DNA of 64,000 nucleotides, from the NCBI GenBank assembly GCA_027704905.1, contig CM051023.1, forward strand, positions 1,129,097-1,193,096, given 5' to 3'. The DNA is from Muraenolepis orangiensis. Its lineage: Eukaryota; Chordata; Actinopteri; Gadiformes; Muraenolepididae. The position numbers and the translations under genes are program-made. The notes below the pieces were generated by a model. It searched no databases and was not told the DNA's origin. It saw nothing but the letters and a program-made list of their open reading frames with translations. Numbering within the stretch: position 1 is the stretch's first letter; every line of letters starts with the position of its first letter. Below, in pieces: positions 1-12,680 of this stretch.

Positions 1-2101
1 TTCGCACGGCGTAGCCGTGAGTTGCTTCCGAATTTCGCGTTCCCTCTAATGCCAGGCCATCCCTCGCCATGGAACACGATGATGTCAGAACTCAAACTGA
101 CATGCTCAGAACGTTTTTAACGTTAACTCCTCAAAAATGTTAACTTTCACGTAAACGGACGAAACTCGCTACGCATATCTAGGGTGCGGAGACAAACAAA
201 AAACTTTATCGGAGGGATATAAAATTACGTACAGGAAGTCGGCCATTTTGAATTCGGCGTCGGAAAAAAGTGCCAAAAAACACGCCGTTTTTTTCGGTTT
301 TCGTCCTCCAAACTTTAACCAACTCTTCCTGGGGCTTCCTCCCGAAGACTCCGAATTTCTCCGGTCGCGTCTCGATTCGCCGCCGAATTTAGCCTTCGCT
401 CCATGCTACGCCATCCCTCGCCACGGAACACGATGATGTCATAACTCAAACTGACACGCTCGGAACGCCACCAAACTTCACACGATGGTTAACACCGACG
501 CCCCGAACGGCTCTACATCAAATCCGATGTTACTTAATGTGGCGTTACCATGGCAACGCCCACTTCCGGTTTTAACGTTAACTCCTCAAAAACTTTAACA
601 TTCACGTAAACGGACGAAACTCGCTACGCATATCTAGGGTGCAGAGACAAACAAAAAACGCTCTCGGAGGACTATAAAATTACCGACAGGAAGTCGGCCA
701 TTTACAATTCGGAATGGGAAAAACGCTATTTAATATGCAAATCGTGAGTTTTCCTCAAAAAGCGGCCGCCAGAACTCAGACCCGTTCAACGCTGCTCGCA
801 GCTTTAATTATTATTATTATTTATTATTATTTTAGTATTTCGCGCGCACTTTTGACCCCCGCAACATATGTGAAAACTCACCAAATTTTGCACGCGCGCC
901 AGAAGTGTCGCAACTTAGAATTTTTTATAGCTTTCGGAACTTTGCGTCAAAAATGGCGTAGGCCACGCCCACTTCCGTTTTTAACGTTAAGTCGGCAACA
1001 CTTCAACTTTCACGTAAACGAACGAAACTCGCGACACATATGTAGGGTGCGGAGACAAACAAAAAACGCTCTTGGAGGGAAATAAAATTACGTACAGGAA
1101 GTCGGGCATTTTGAATTCGGCGTCGGAAAAAACGCGATTTATCGCGTTTTTCATCCTCCGCACTTTAACGAACTCCTCCTAGGGACTTTATCCGACAGCC
1201 TCCAAATTTGTCGGGTAGCGTCTCGAGACATGGGAGAGCTTAAGTTATCCACAGAATTTTTTTTTTTCGCACGGCATAGCCGTGAGTTGCTTCCGAATTT
1301 CGCGTTCGCTCTAATGCCAGGCCATCCCTCGCCATGGAACACCATGATGTCAGAACTCCAACTGACATGCTCAGAAGGTTTTTAACGTTAACTCCTCAAA
1401 AACGTTAACTTTCACGGAAACGGACGAAACTCGCTACGCATATCTAGGGTGCGGAGACAAACAAAAAACGCTATCGGAGGGATATAAAATTACGTACAGG
1501 AAGTCGGCCATTTTGAATTCGGCGTCGGAAAAAAGCGCCAAAAAACACGCCGTTTTTTTCGGTTTTCGTCCTCCAAACTTTAACCAACTCTTCCTGGGGC
1601 TTCCTCCCGAAGACTCCGAATTTCTCCGGTCGCGTCTCGATTCGCCGCCGAATTTAGCCTTCGCTCCATGCTACGCCATCCCTCGCCACGGAACACGATG
1701 ATGTCATAACTCAAACTGACACGCTCGGAACGCCACCAAACTTCACACGACGGTTAACACCGACGCCCCGAACGGCTCTACATCAAATCCGATGTTACTT
1801 AATGTGGCGTTACCATGGCAACGCCCACTTCCGGTTTTAACGTTAACTCCTCAAAAACTTTAACATTCACGTAAACGGACGAAACTCGCTACGCATATCT
1901 AGGGTGCAGAGACAAACAAAAAACGCTCTCGGAGGAGTATAAAATTACCGACAGGAAGTCGGCCATTTACAATTCGGAATGGGAAAAACGCCATTTAATA
2001 TGAAAATCGTGAGTTTTCCTCAAAAAGCGGCCGCCAGAACTCAGACCCGTTCAACGCTGCTCGCAGCTTTAATTATTTATTATTATTTATTATTTTAGAA
2101 A
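1..2101 (+). repeat. S satellite array, left block
   Basis: Head-to-tail copies of a unit of about 1.26 kb. The stretch seen at 248-436 recurs almost unchanged at 1513-1701, a spacing of 1265 bases. Each unit holds about three diverged sub-monomers of 400-450 bases that share a core (ACGCATATCTAGGGTGCGGA near 170, 625, 1435 and 1890). A unit begins just after an (ATT)n run with a T-rich start near 831. It ends with a short hairpin (GCTGC..GCAGC) followed by TTTAATTA and the next (ATT)n near 801-830. Short open frames recur in every unit, but they have no recognisable domain and are broken in several copies, so I do not call them genes. The left edge runs off the window and the right edge runs into a gap. 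Confidence 0.9.
544..569 (+). promoter_or_regulatory. RFX X-box plus ETS motif, repeated once per S unit
   Basis: GTTACCATGGCAAC at 544-557 is a near-perfect palindromic RFX (X-box) site. ACTTCCGG four bases later is an ETS core in reverse. The pair recurs once in nearly every S unit, for example near 1809, 3438, 5963, 32546, 33808, 37614, 38878, 39331, 40811, 42291, 43553, 44813, 46286, 49550 and 50159. Some copies read ACCGTGG in the centre (about 4701, 37010, 47930, 50620). Motif matches are seen directly; binding or activity is inference. Confidence 0.45.
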
Positions 2102-3101
2102 NNNNNNNNNNNNNNNNNNNNNNNNNNNNNNNNNNNNNNNNNNNNNNNNNNNNNNNNNNNNNNNNNNNNNNNNNNNNNNNNNNNNNNNNNNNNNNNNNNN
2201 NNNNNNNNNNNNNNNNNNNNNNNNNNNNNNNNNNNNNNNNNNNNNNNNNNNNNNNNNNNNNNNNNNNNNNNNNNNNNNNNNNNNNNNNNNNNNNNNNNNN
2301 NNNNNNNNNNNNNNNNNNNNNNNNNNNNNNNNNNNNNNNNNNNNNNNNNNNNNNNNNNNNNNNNNNNNNNNNNNNNNNNNNNNNNNNNNNNNNNNNNNNN
2401 NNNNNNNNNNNNNNNNNNNNNNNNNNNNNNNNNNNNNNNNNNNNNNNNNNNNNNNNNNNNNNNNNNNNNNNNNNNNNNNNNNNNNNNNNNNNNNNNNNNN
2501 NNNNNNNNNNNNNNNNNNNNNNNNNNNNNNNNNNNNNNNNNNNNNNNNNNNNNNNNNNNNNNNNNNNNNNNNNNNNNNNNNNNNNNNNNNNNNNNNNNNN
2601 NNNNNNNNNNNNNNNNNNNNNNNNNNNNNNNNNNNNNNNNNNNNNNNNNNNNNNNNNNNNNNNNNNNNNNNNNNNNNNNNNNNNNNNNNNNNNNNNNNNN
2701 NNNNNNNNNNNNNNNNNNNNNNNNNNNNNNNNNNNNNNNNNNNNNNNNNNNNNNNNNNNNNNNNNNNNNNNNNNNNNNNNNNNNNNNNNNNNNNNNNNNN
2801 NNNNNNNNNNNNNNNNNNNNNNNNNNNNNNNNNNNNNNNNNNNNNNNNNNNNNNNNNNNNNNNNNNNNNNNNNNNNNNNNNNNNNNNNNNNNNNNNNNNN
2901 NNNNNNNNNNNNNNNNNNNNNNNNNNNNNNNNNNNNNNNNNNNNNNNNNNNNNNNNNNNNNNNNNNNNNNNNNNNNNNNNNNNNNNNNNNNNNNNNNNNN
3001 NNNNNNNNNNNNNNNNNNNNNNNNNNNNNNNNNNNNNNNNNNNNNNNNNNNNNNNNNNNNNNNNNNNNNNNNNNNNNNNNNNNNNNNNNNNNNNNNNNNN
3101 N
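2102..3101. other. Assembly gap (1000 N)
   Basis: Exactly 1000 unknown bases inside the left S array. The round size suggests a scaffold placeholder, so the true number of S units here is unknown. Open frames that seem to span it are artefacts. Confidence 0.99.
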
Positions 3102-6100
3102 CTCGGAGGGATATAAAATTACGTACAGGAAGTCGGCCATTTTGAATTCGGCGTCGGAAAAAAGCGCCAAAAAACACGCCGTTTTTTTCGGTTTTCGTCC
3201 TCCAAACTTTAACCAACTCTTCCTGGGGCTTCCTCCCGAAGACTCCGAATTTCTCCGGTCGCGTCTCGATTCGCCGCCGAATTTAGCCTTCGCTCCATGC
3301 TACGCCATCCCTCGCCACGGAACACGATGATGTCATAACTCAAACTGACACGCTCGGAACGCCACCAAACTTCACACGACGGTTAACACCGACGCCCCGA
3401 ACAGCTCTACATCAAATCCGATGTTAGTTAATGTGGCGTTACCATGGCAACGCCCGCTTCCGGTTTTAACGTTAACTCCTCAAAAACTTTAACTTTCACG
3501 TAAACGGACGAAACTCGCTACGCATATCTAGGGTGCAGAGACAAACAAAAAACGCTCTCGGAGGAGTATAAAATTACCGACAGGAAGTCGGCCATTTAGA
3601 ATTCGGAATGGGAAAAACGCCATTTAATATGAAAATCGTGAGTTTTCCTCAAAAAGCGGCCGCCAGAACTCAGACCCGTTCAACGCTGCTCGCAGCTTTA
3701 ATTATTATTATTATTATTATTTTAGTATTTCGCGCGCACTTTGACCCCCCGCAACATATGTGAAAACTCACCAAATTTTGCACGCGCCCCAGAAGTGTCG
3801 CAACTTAGAAATTTTTCTAGCTTTCGCAACTTTGCGCCAAAAATTGCGTAGGCCACGCCGAACGCCGTTTTTAACGTTCGGGCAGCTTAACTTTAACTTT
3901 CCCGGAAACAAACGAAATTCGCGACGCATTTGTAGGGTGCGGAGACTAACAAAAAACGCTCTTGGAGCGATTTCACATTACGTACAGGATGTCGGGAATT
4001 TTGATTTCGGCGTCGGAAAAAACCCGATTTATCGCGTTTTTCACCCTCCGCACTTTAACGAACTCCTCCTAGGGACTTTATCCGACAGCCTCCAAATTTG
4101 TCGGGTAGCGTCTCGAGACACGGGAGAGCTTAAGTTATCCACAGAATTTTTTTTTTTCGCACGGCGTAGCCGTGAGTTGGTTCCGAATTTCGCGTTCGCT
4201 CTAATGCCAGGCCATCCCTCGCCATGGAACACAATGATGTCAGAACTCAAACTGACATGCTCAGAACGTTTTTAACGTTAACTCCTCAAAAATGTTAACT
4301 TTCACGTAAACGGACGAAACTCGCTACGCATATCTAGGGTGCGGAGACAAACAAAAAACTTTATCGGAGGGATATAAAATTACGTACAGGAAGTCGGCCA
4401 TTTTGAATTCGGCGTCGGAAAAAAGCGCCAAAAAACACGCCGTTTTTTTCGGTTTTCGTCCTCCAAACTTTAACCAACTGCTCCTGGGGCTTCCTCCCGA
4501 AGACTCCGAATTTCTCCGGTCGCGTCTCGATTCGCCGCCGAATTTAGCCTTCGCTCCATGCTACGCCATCCCTCGCCACGGAACACGATGATGTCATAAC
4601 TCAAACTGACACGCTCGGAACGCCACCAAACTTCACACGACGGTTAACACCGACGCCCCGAACAGCTCTACATCAAATCCGATGTTACTTAATGTGGCGT
4701 TACCGTGGCAACGCCCGCTTCCGGTTTTAACGTTAACTCCTCAAAAACTTTAACTTTCACGTAAACGGACGAAACTCGCTACGCATATCTAGGGTGCGGA
4801 GACAAACAAAAAACGCTATCGGACGAGTATAAAATTACCGACAGGAAGTCGGCCATTTAGAATTTTGCGTCGGAAAAACGCGATTTAATATGAAAATCGG
4901 GACTTTTCCTGAAAAGCGGCCGCCAGAACTCAGACCCGTTCAACGCTGCTCGCAGCTTTAATTATTATTATTATTATTATTATTTTATAATCTTCGCGGG
5001 CACTTTGACCCCCCGCAACATATGTGAAAACTCACCAAATTTTGCACGCGCTTCAGAAGTGTCGCAACTTAGAATTTTTTATAGCTTTCGCAACTTTGCG
5101 CCAAAAATTGCGTAGGCCACGCCGAACGCCGTTTTTAACGTTCAGGCAGCAACACTTTAACTTTCACGGAAACAAACGAAACTCGCGACGCATTTGTAGG
5201 GTGCGGAGACTAACAAAAAACGCTCTTGGAGCGATTTCACATTACGTACAGGATGTCGGGCATTTTGAATTCGGCGTCGGAAAAAACGCGATTTATCGCG
5301 TTTTTCACCCTCCGCACTTTAACGAACTCCTCCTAGGGACTTTATCCGACAGACTCCAAATTTGTCGGGTAGCGTCTCGAGACACGGGAGAGCTTAAGTT
5401 ATCCACAGAATTTTTTTTTTTCGCACGGCGTAGCCGTGAGTTGCTTCCGAATTTCGCGTTCCCTCTAATGCCAGGCCATCCCTCGCCATGGAACACGATG
5501 ATGTCAGAACTCAAACTGACATGCTCAGAACGTTTTTAACGTTAACTCCTCAAAAATGTTAACTTTCACGTAAACGGACGAAACTCGCTACGCATATCTA
5601 GGGTGCGGAGACAAACAAAAAACTTTATCGGAGGGATATAAAATTACGTACAGGAAGTCGGCCATTTTGAATTCGGCGTCGGAAAAAAGCGCCAAAAAAC
5701 ACGCCGTTTTTTTCGGTTTTCGTCCTCCAAACTTTAACCAACTCTTCCTGGGGCTTCCTCCCGAAGACTCCGAATTTCTCCGGTCGCGTCTCGATTCGCC
5801 GCCGAATTTAGCCTTCGCTCCATGCTACGCCATCCCTCGCCACGGAACACGATGATGTCATAACTCAAACTGACACGCTCGGAACGCCACCAAACTTCAC
5901 ACGATGGTTAACACCGACGCCCCGAACAGCTCTACATCAAATCCGATGTTACTTAATGTGGCGTTACCATGGCAACGCCCACTTCCGGTTTTAACGTTAA
6001 CTCCTCAAACACTTTAACTTTCACGTAAACGGACGAAACTCGCTACGCATATCTAGGGTGCGGAGACAAACAAAAAACGCTCTCGGAGGAGTATAAAATT

Positions 6101-6550
6101 ACGGACAGGAAGTCGGCCATTTAGAATTCGGAATCGGAAAAACGCGATTTATCGCAACATATGTGAAAACTCACCAAATTTTGCACGCGCGTCACAAGTG
6201 TCGCAACTTAGATGTGTAATTGCTTCCGGAACTTTGCGTCCAAAATTGCGTAGGCCACGCCCACTTCCGTTTTTAACGTTAACTCCACAACACTTTCACT
6301 TTCACGTAAACGAACGAAACTCGCTACGCATATCTAGGGTGCGGAGACAAACAAAAAACGCTCTTGGAGGGATATAAAATTACGTACAGGAAGTCGGCCA
6401 TTTTGAATTCGGCGTCGGAAAAAAAGCGATTTATCGCGTTTTTCATCCTCCGCACTTTAACAAACTCCTCCTACGGACCCATGAAACACGGTTTTCTCAT
6501 ATCTCAATGGAAAACAATCCGAATGCCCACATACTTCACATTATGGTAAA
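3102..6550 (+). repeat. S satellite array, continued
   Basis: Further S units with (ATT)n linkers at about 3698-3720 and 4961-4984. The conserved 62-codon stretch recurs at 3142, 4403 and 5667 (spacings 1261 and 1264). The last unit is irregular. Near 6150 the third sub-monomer passes straight into a first sub-monomer with no (ATT)n linker, and homology fades near 6480-6550. This is the right boundary of the left array. Confidence 0.9.
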
Positions 6551-7631
6551 TACTACCACTACAATTTCCCAGAATTGATTTCCTTATAAGTCGATAACTA
6601 TTTTATTAGTGCAGTATGGATTAGCTGCTAAATATGCCCTCATGTTTGACAATAAAACATTTTTAAATTACAAATGCTGTTGTACTGCAGGAAATACAAA
6701 CCTTATTTCTGTATAGAAGAAACATATTGAACACAATAAAAAGTTTCATACTTTTAAGAGCAGACCCAAGACCCAACTTTTAATATAGCTTATAACTGAA
6801 TTGCATGTTATTCCTATTTATACTTGTTTATTGATATTCTTGTCAGTTTTGAGAGTTTTTGGAAGCTTGTGTCAGTTGTATGACATACTAATTAGTAATA
6901 CTTTGATAATTATTATAGTAGTAAATAATATGATCTTTAATGTACATGCCAAAGAAACCAGCAGGACACCGCAGGGAATCGAACCCCATCCCAGTAAACT
7001 GGGAGTACCAATTACCAGTGCCTTTTGCTTTTCTAGGCTACATTGAAGGCAAAGCAAAACCTGCATTAGCAACAGCATATGAGTGACATCATTTAATATT
7101 GATTGACTAATGTTATTAGTGCAGTATGGAATATCTGCTAAATATGCCCTAATGTTTGCCAATAATTTTGCTATTAAAAATGCTGTTGTAATGCAGGAAA
7201 AAGAAACCTTATTTTTTTTTTGAACACAATCATTAAGAACATATTGAACACAATAATTAACAACATATTGAACACAATAACAATGAACGTCGCCCTCCCC
7301 AATGTGCCCTCCCAACTATACCAGCAGAGAGTGTTCATACTTTTAAGAACTGAAGACCTACCTTTTTAATATAACTTTTAACTTAATTAATCCTATTTTA
7401 TACTTATTTTATACTATTTTTATAATTTTATACTATTTTATGTCTATTTATTGTTTTTATTCATTTTATTGTGTAGTGTGTGTGTGTGAGATAAAGCCGC
7501 TAAAAATTAAATACCAGCTCCGGAATATTAAAAACTATCTTGACTTGTCTATTAGAGTAGAGAATTTGAATGACAGCTCGCAGGTGGGTGCCTCAATAGT
7601 CATGTTAAGGTCGAAAAGTAGGGAGGATGAT
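6551..7631. other. AT-rich sequence without a gene
   Basis: No convincing coding exon on either strand. Two diverged segments resemble each other (about 6605-6680 and 7115-7195, both containing AGTGCAGTATGGA and AAATATGCCCT), so part of this is an old duplicated interspersed repeat. On the minus strand, 6955-7030 contains GGTTCGATTCCC, which resembles a pol III B box and may mark a tRNA-derived SINE. I could not identify the family. Confidence 0.5.
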
Positions 7632-7866
7632 GCTACTTCTGATACCTAAACAAATACCTAATTAAACCAGGGGGGGGATGATACCTAAACAAATACCAAA
7701 TTAAACCAGGGGGGGGATGATACCTAAACAAATACCTAATTAAACCAGGGGGGGATGATACCTAAACAAATACCAAATTAAACCGAGGGGGGATGATACC
7801 TAAACAAATACCAAATTAAACCAGGGGGGGATGATACCTAAACAAATACCAAATTAAACCAGGGTA
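7632..7866. repeat. Minisatellite, about 40-bp unit
   Basis: About six imperfect copies of a unit of 38-40 bases containing GATACCTAAACAAATACC and a G-run of 5-8. It lies directly downstream of the Helentron helicase gene (minus strand) and may belong to the element's 3' end. Confidence 0.85.
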
Positions 7867-10800
7867 AAAAACACGATGAAACATCATTTGGCACGATGAA
7901 ACACAAGGTGAAGACAAAACACAGAATTATAGAATTTATACCTACATTTGCTTGATGTCTGAAGTGACTCTACCTCAGCGGTTGTGCAAAAGAACACAGA
8001 ATCCCCTCATGGTCACTGAAATAGGTGGGCAACACGGTTGATTCTACATCATACCGTGTTGTTTTCACATATACATGGTCAATTAATGTGCCCTTTTCGG
8101 TAGTGGGTTGTGTGACCAGCTGCACATACCCTTTGTCTGTTATAAATTTGCAAATTGTTGATGTTTTTAAAATGTCATCATTGAAATCACCCATCAGAGC
8201 AATTGTGTCACCGAATAGATCTAACAAATCGAGTAATTTGCCTAAATGTTCTTTAAACAAAGAAATGGGATATGATGGTGGTCTATAAATTACCCCAATT
8301 AATATGTTGTGAGGCAAACAGTTGTACACTATACATTCTAAATTTACATCTGGCACTTGAAGAATACTAAATTCAATACTGTTTGCGCTATATATGCCAA
8401 CACCACCACGTTGTTGGTCTTTCAGAGCAACCAATGCTGGGTTCTCGCTGGTGTAAGATGCACTTCGAGAACAACTAGCAAATGTATAACCGCTGATGTT
8501 AATGTCGTCAAATGATGAGACAGCAGACAGCCATGTCTCTGTAACAGCAATACAGTTTGGCTGTAAATGCTGTGTACAAAGGGTCAAATCTTCGACATGA
8601 CGTGTCAAACTTTGCACATTTGTCAAAAACACAGTAAAATCTGTGTGCAATTTGTGGTGGATCCTATCTTCACGTAGAAACTGCGGCATGCACTGAATTG
8701 CTTGCGTAACATTTGTTTTGCAATAGATGGCATTAGGTTGAAAATCTTGAATGATTAAGCCGGATAAATTTGTAACACGACTTAATGCCACATATGCCTG
8801 TCCAGCAGCGAATACTTTTTTAAGTGACACCACAGCTCTATCGACAGTTATCCCTTGCACCTTATGTACTGTACAAGCCCAAGCCAGTTTAAGGGGAAAT
8901 TGCCGACGCAACCCACCTTTAACGGTGACTCTATCCTCTTCTGGAAAAATCGGTGTACAGTTCACTAATTGACTTGATGCATTTGCAGAGTCTTTCCTGC
9001 GCTGTGCCCCGACTCTGTCATCGTCAAAATGGACGTACACAGTTTGTGGAAATCTTTCACCTTGCGCAATCGCTATGTGTCTCACCGTGCCGCATACCCC
9101 GTTCACCAGCCCGTCCGTCACATCTAGATTTTTGGTCAACATTACACGAGCATTTTCCCCGACAACCAAACGTTCCGCTAAATAGCTTTGATACACGTTG
9201 ATGTGATGTCCACGTTTTAACTCAAGTTTTCCAGTTTTTCTGTTATGGCCAGTATCCTGAGCTTCTATTTCGACATGTTCCGGGCATGTTTTCAACAGCT
9301 GCACAAGATTATGGTCATTAACCTGAGCGTTTGTGGGGAAAATGTGTAATGCTGAACTTTCTTCACCTGTTTCACAGCTCTTCAACAAATCAATGTCACT
9401 AGCTGACAAAGCTGTTTCTTTTGAGCGTGTCCTCAACCTATTTAGCAGTTCCGCAAAAACAATATCTTTCTGCCTGACTATTGTTTTAAGCTCTACAATG
9501 CTAAATAGGTTGTGCCACAGGTTAAATCCTACCTTTTCTACGTACAGGGCGTTTCCTTTAACTGGTGGCAGCTGGAAAAAATCTCCAACCACTACCACAC
9601 TAACTCTGCCAAATGGGGAATAATCATTACATTGTTTAATTTGACGCAATCTGCCATGAATATATGCCATGAGCTTGTGATCGACCATGGATATTTCATC
9701 GACAATTACAATTTCCACATTTCTATATTTGGCACGCAGACTATTTGTTTTGTCCTCGCCTAAAGGGGTGTAGGGTAATTTGGAATTAACGCCGATGCTA
9801 AAGGTGTTATGGATAGTTGCCGCGTCTAAATTGTATGCGGCAATTCCAGTCGGAGCGGTCAACAACACACACACAGAATCAGGGTTTTCACAGAGTGTCG
9901 AGAGCAACCTGGTCGTCTCATACTGCAGAGCCTTGATCAAATGACTCTTTCCCGTCCCGGCACCGCCCGTTATAAATACGTGAAACGGCGCCGGATTTTT
10001 ACCCGAGATTTTGTCTAAACACCATTGTCGTATTTGATAAAAAATAGACATTTGTGTTTCGTTTAGAGACCGAACTAATTTCAGCCCTTGGCTTCTGCTC
10101 AAAATATTGTTTGTCTTTTCTAAATGGCCAATTTGCCCATTACTAACGGCAAGATCGGGAATGGCGTCAATTTGTTCCCCGTCTACGGTTTCAATTTTTT
10201 CCCGCTCTTCTATGCATTGAAGATTTTCCAATTCCTGTTCGGGGCACAGGTCACACCAAGCGTCCTCAAAATCTACATTACCGTCTAAAGACTCTTGGAT
10301 TCTTTGTAATTCATCCGAATCGAGTTCAAACATAGCTCTATTGGCGTCGACCACCGATTTCACCAGCTGTCTGGATCCGTCGGCAAATGTAACTCGACCG
10401 CTCATGTAAAACTCTTCAAACTGGATCCTTCCAAGTGGACCGTTTTCGGCCGGGGCAGGAAGGTAATTGTGCGGTTGACGTCTTTCAATAAGAGTGATAT
10501 TCCCTGAGCGGTTTGCCTTGATAATGGTGGAAGAGTACCCATTTGATTAACACAAGCTATGCTATTTATCTTTACAGAGGAGCCAACACGATGAACCTGA
10601 GCAGTCCATTGTTGCACTTAAACAAGCAGGGACTGTTCAGCAGGAGGTAGGTCAACTTTGTGTTATGCTTTAAATCATTGGGGTTTGTTTATTGCAGTTT
10701 AGATCTGCATTTCTTTTCCTTTTTCTAAAACAGTGTTTCTTCATTTTGATTTGACAGGAATTGGAGGAGAGTTTTCTTCCGCTGACTCCTGTGTGGTTCA

Positions 10801-12660
10801 GCAGTGCAATGTTGGTTGAGATGGACAAGATTAGTCCATCCCATCTTCCTGGCCCTGATGAGTGCACACCACCGGTTCCAAAACGGCAAAAGGTAATTAC
10901 TTTGTTGCTTTGTATGTCGGTCGATGCCCTATTATAAAATGTCTCCTTCCTGACAAACTTTAAATGTATTACAGCGAGGACAACTTCTACTGTCCATAAG
11001 GAGTTATTAGTGGAGAATTAATCCTTTTGTTTTCCTTACGTTAGAAAGCCAAGATGGAGCCGAAGCAGAGGGCTCCTGCCTCCAAGAGGACCCTGGCAAA
11101 GCGACAGGTTGTTCTTGTTTTCTTCTTTTTTAAAGGCAATATAGGACTTGTTTAAAACTAAGAAGTGACACGAATATCGGTGGTGTTATTTATTCTCAAG
11201 TTGACTTAACTGTTTTGTTTTTGTAGGGGGAGGCAGCTCCCACGGTTGTGGAGGTGATTTCCAGGCCACCTACCAGTAGAAGGACAGTTGCTGTGGAGCA
11301 GCAGGTCTGTGCTCTTTGCGTGAAGGATGTGCTTTTTAGTTTTTTAGAGTGACATTTTAATGAATAATGCTAATTTATTTAAAACTAAGAAGTGACACGA
11401 ATATCGGTGGTGTGATTTATTCTCAAGTTGACTTAACTGTTTTGTTTTTGTAGGGGGAGGCAGCTCCCACGGTTGTGGAGGTGATTTCCCGGCCACCTAC
11501 CAGTCGAGGGACAGTTGCTGTGGAGCAGCAGGTCTGTGCTCTTTGTGTTAAGGATGTGCTTTGTTTTTAGAGTCACATTTGAATGAATAATGCTAATTTA
11601 TTGATTATTGTCACTTTTGTGGAGGTGGAGCCATCGCCAGGAGTGGAGCCATTGTCCAGCGTAGAGTCATCACTGAGCGTGGAGCCATCACCCAGCGTGA
11701 TCGTGGATGTTGATGATGACAACAGACGGAGAACAGGTAAGGGCCACGCTTGCACGTGTTCAGAAAAAGTGCAGTCGGCTGTTGTCGCAGGGACCGATGT
11801 GAGGTATGCATCCGTTTCCGACGACGACGTATCTGTTGCATGTTCTATAGCGGCTGCGATCAAACATTTGATCGCGCCTGTGTGTACGTGGAGCAGTACA
11901 GATATCGATGCCATACGTGTTGCCGGGTCAAAGCTGAACTCGTTTGTATTAGGGGAAGCCCGTCAATCGAATGTAAAGCCAAAGAACTTGTGCAGGTTGG
12001 TTGAGCAGACCAGTGTGTATGGGCGTAAGTGGAAGGTCAATATGGGTCTGACAGTGTACGGGCAATTGAATTCGTCTGAAGGGGAACAGGTATTGTCGGA
12101 GAAGCTGCTTGAACACTTGTCCAGGGATGGCATGTGTCTGTTTGCCCTAAATTCCGCAGCCAGTGCCATTATTCAACACAATGACTTTATTGTGGTCGTT
12201 GATTGTGGCACACGTGGTGCGTCTGGGTTAGCATCCAGTTGTGGCAAATCTGTAGCCGTGTTCAACACATGCCCTAATGACCTGATGCTTTACATCAGCA
12301 GTCTCAGTGATTCGTTTAATGCACAGAAGTTTAGCATTACAAGCCTTTCTGTGAAAGCAGCTGAAGTCAATTCGGAGACGGCTAGAGTAATTTCAGACAG
12401 TGATAGGGACATGGGGTGTGTCAGGGGAACATTCAGTCAGGGTGACCAACAGTTTAAATATGCAGGACTTCAGTGCATGGCTGTAAGTTTGGTAGGCATA
12501 GCGCAACACAAAATTGACAGCGTGTTCACATGGCAGACCGACAACCTGGATAAAGTCGTAGTTCTCGGTGACAATCTGTACACCTCCCTGCGTGACCAAC
12601 AAGGTGTCAGAGGGGGATACACACTACTTTCGGTTCCAGATCTGCCCAAGGAGAGCATTA
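7867..12660 (-). mobile_element. Helentron copy 1, rearranged
   Basis: Two pieces of one Helentron joined head to head. Positions 7970-10418 match 51501-53753 of copy 2 on the same strand. Positions 10419-12660 match the reverse complement of about 59157-61401. Everything between (the N-terminal Rep, both OTU domains and the second half of the protease region) is missing, and the second piece is inverted. The junctions are at 10418/10419, with little or no microhomology, and at 12660/12661, where the match stops and TRIM-A promoter sequence starts. The two copies differ by only a handful of bases, so the duplication is recent. The left end is uncertain because copy 2 is cut by a gap at the same place. 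Confidence 0.85.
7970..10418 (-). pseudogene. Helentron Rep C-terminus: Pif1-type helicase plus EEP endonuclease (5'-truncated)
   Basis: This is the C-terminal half of a rolling-circle transposase. Counting from the first ATG at 10405, the Pif1-family helicase has Walker A GGAGTGKS (about 147-154), Walker B VDEIS (about 235-239), a GDFFQLPPV motif (about 274) and TVHKVQG and YVALSRV motifs (about 510-545). It is followed by an endonuclease/exonuclease/phosphatase domain (about 595-811) with VTETWLS, GVIYRPPS, GDFND and SDHEG. A Pif1 helicase fused to a C-terminal EEP nuclease is the hallmark of Helentron (Helitron2) elements. The frame is open to its stop at 7970. It includes the six-T run at 10195-10200 that keeps Rep and helicase in frame, unlike copy 2. 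The N-terminal Rep domain is absent, so it cannot make a complete transposase. The ATG at 10405 is probably internal. Confidence 0.92.
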
Positions 12661-12680
12661 CACATCTACGTTTGCCCTGA
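10419..12680 (+). pseudogene. Fragment of the Helentron SGNH/C76/OTU accessory gene, inverted
   Basis: Plus-strand copy of the middle of the accessory gene seen complete at 57521-63092. Exons matching copy 2 with good splice sites are 10419-10462 (end of the SGNH exon), 10578-10646, 10758-10892, 11045-11107, 11227-11304, 11454-11531 and 11625-12660. The last runs through the first C76-like domain and into the second. Homology stops at 12660. The frame reads five codons into TRIM promoter DNA and stops at 12680. It lacks the SGNH catalytic Ser exon, the second C76 His and both OTU domains, so it is a broken gene. The exon pair 11227-11304 and 11454-11531 is a tandem exon duplication, also present in copy 2. 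Confidence 0.85.

Noticed and set aside
2073..3216. Open frames spanning N runs (also at 28827-30095 and 50931-51624)
   Set aside because: They are open only because N was translated as unknown residues.
4132..4145. TTATCCACA in S units, a perfect bacterial DnaA box
   Set aside because: Single site per unit in a fish satellite; chance match with no other origin features.
3760..4275. Recurrent open frames of 171, 62 and 69 codons in S units
   Set aside because: They recur because the satellite is homogeneous. Several copies are broken by stops or frameshifts, the longest starts on GTG, and no known domain or splice context is seen.
6955..7030. tRNA gene on the minus strand
   Set aside because: Only a B-box-like motif is present; no cloverleaf or acceptor stem could be built.
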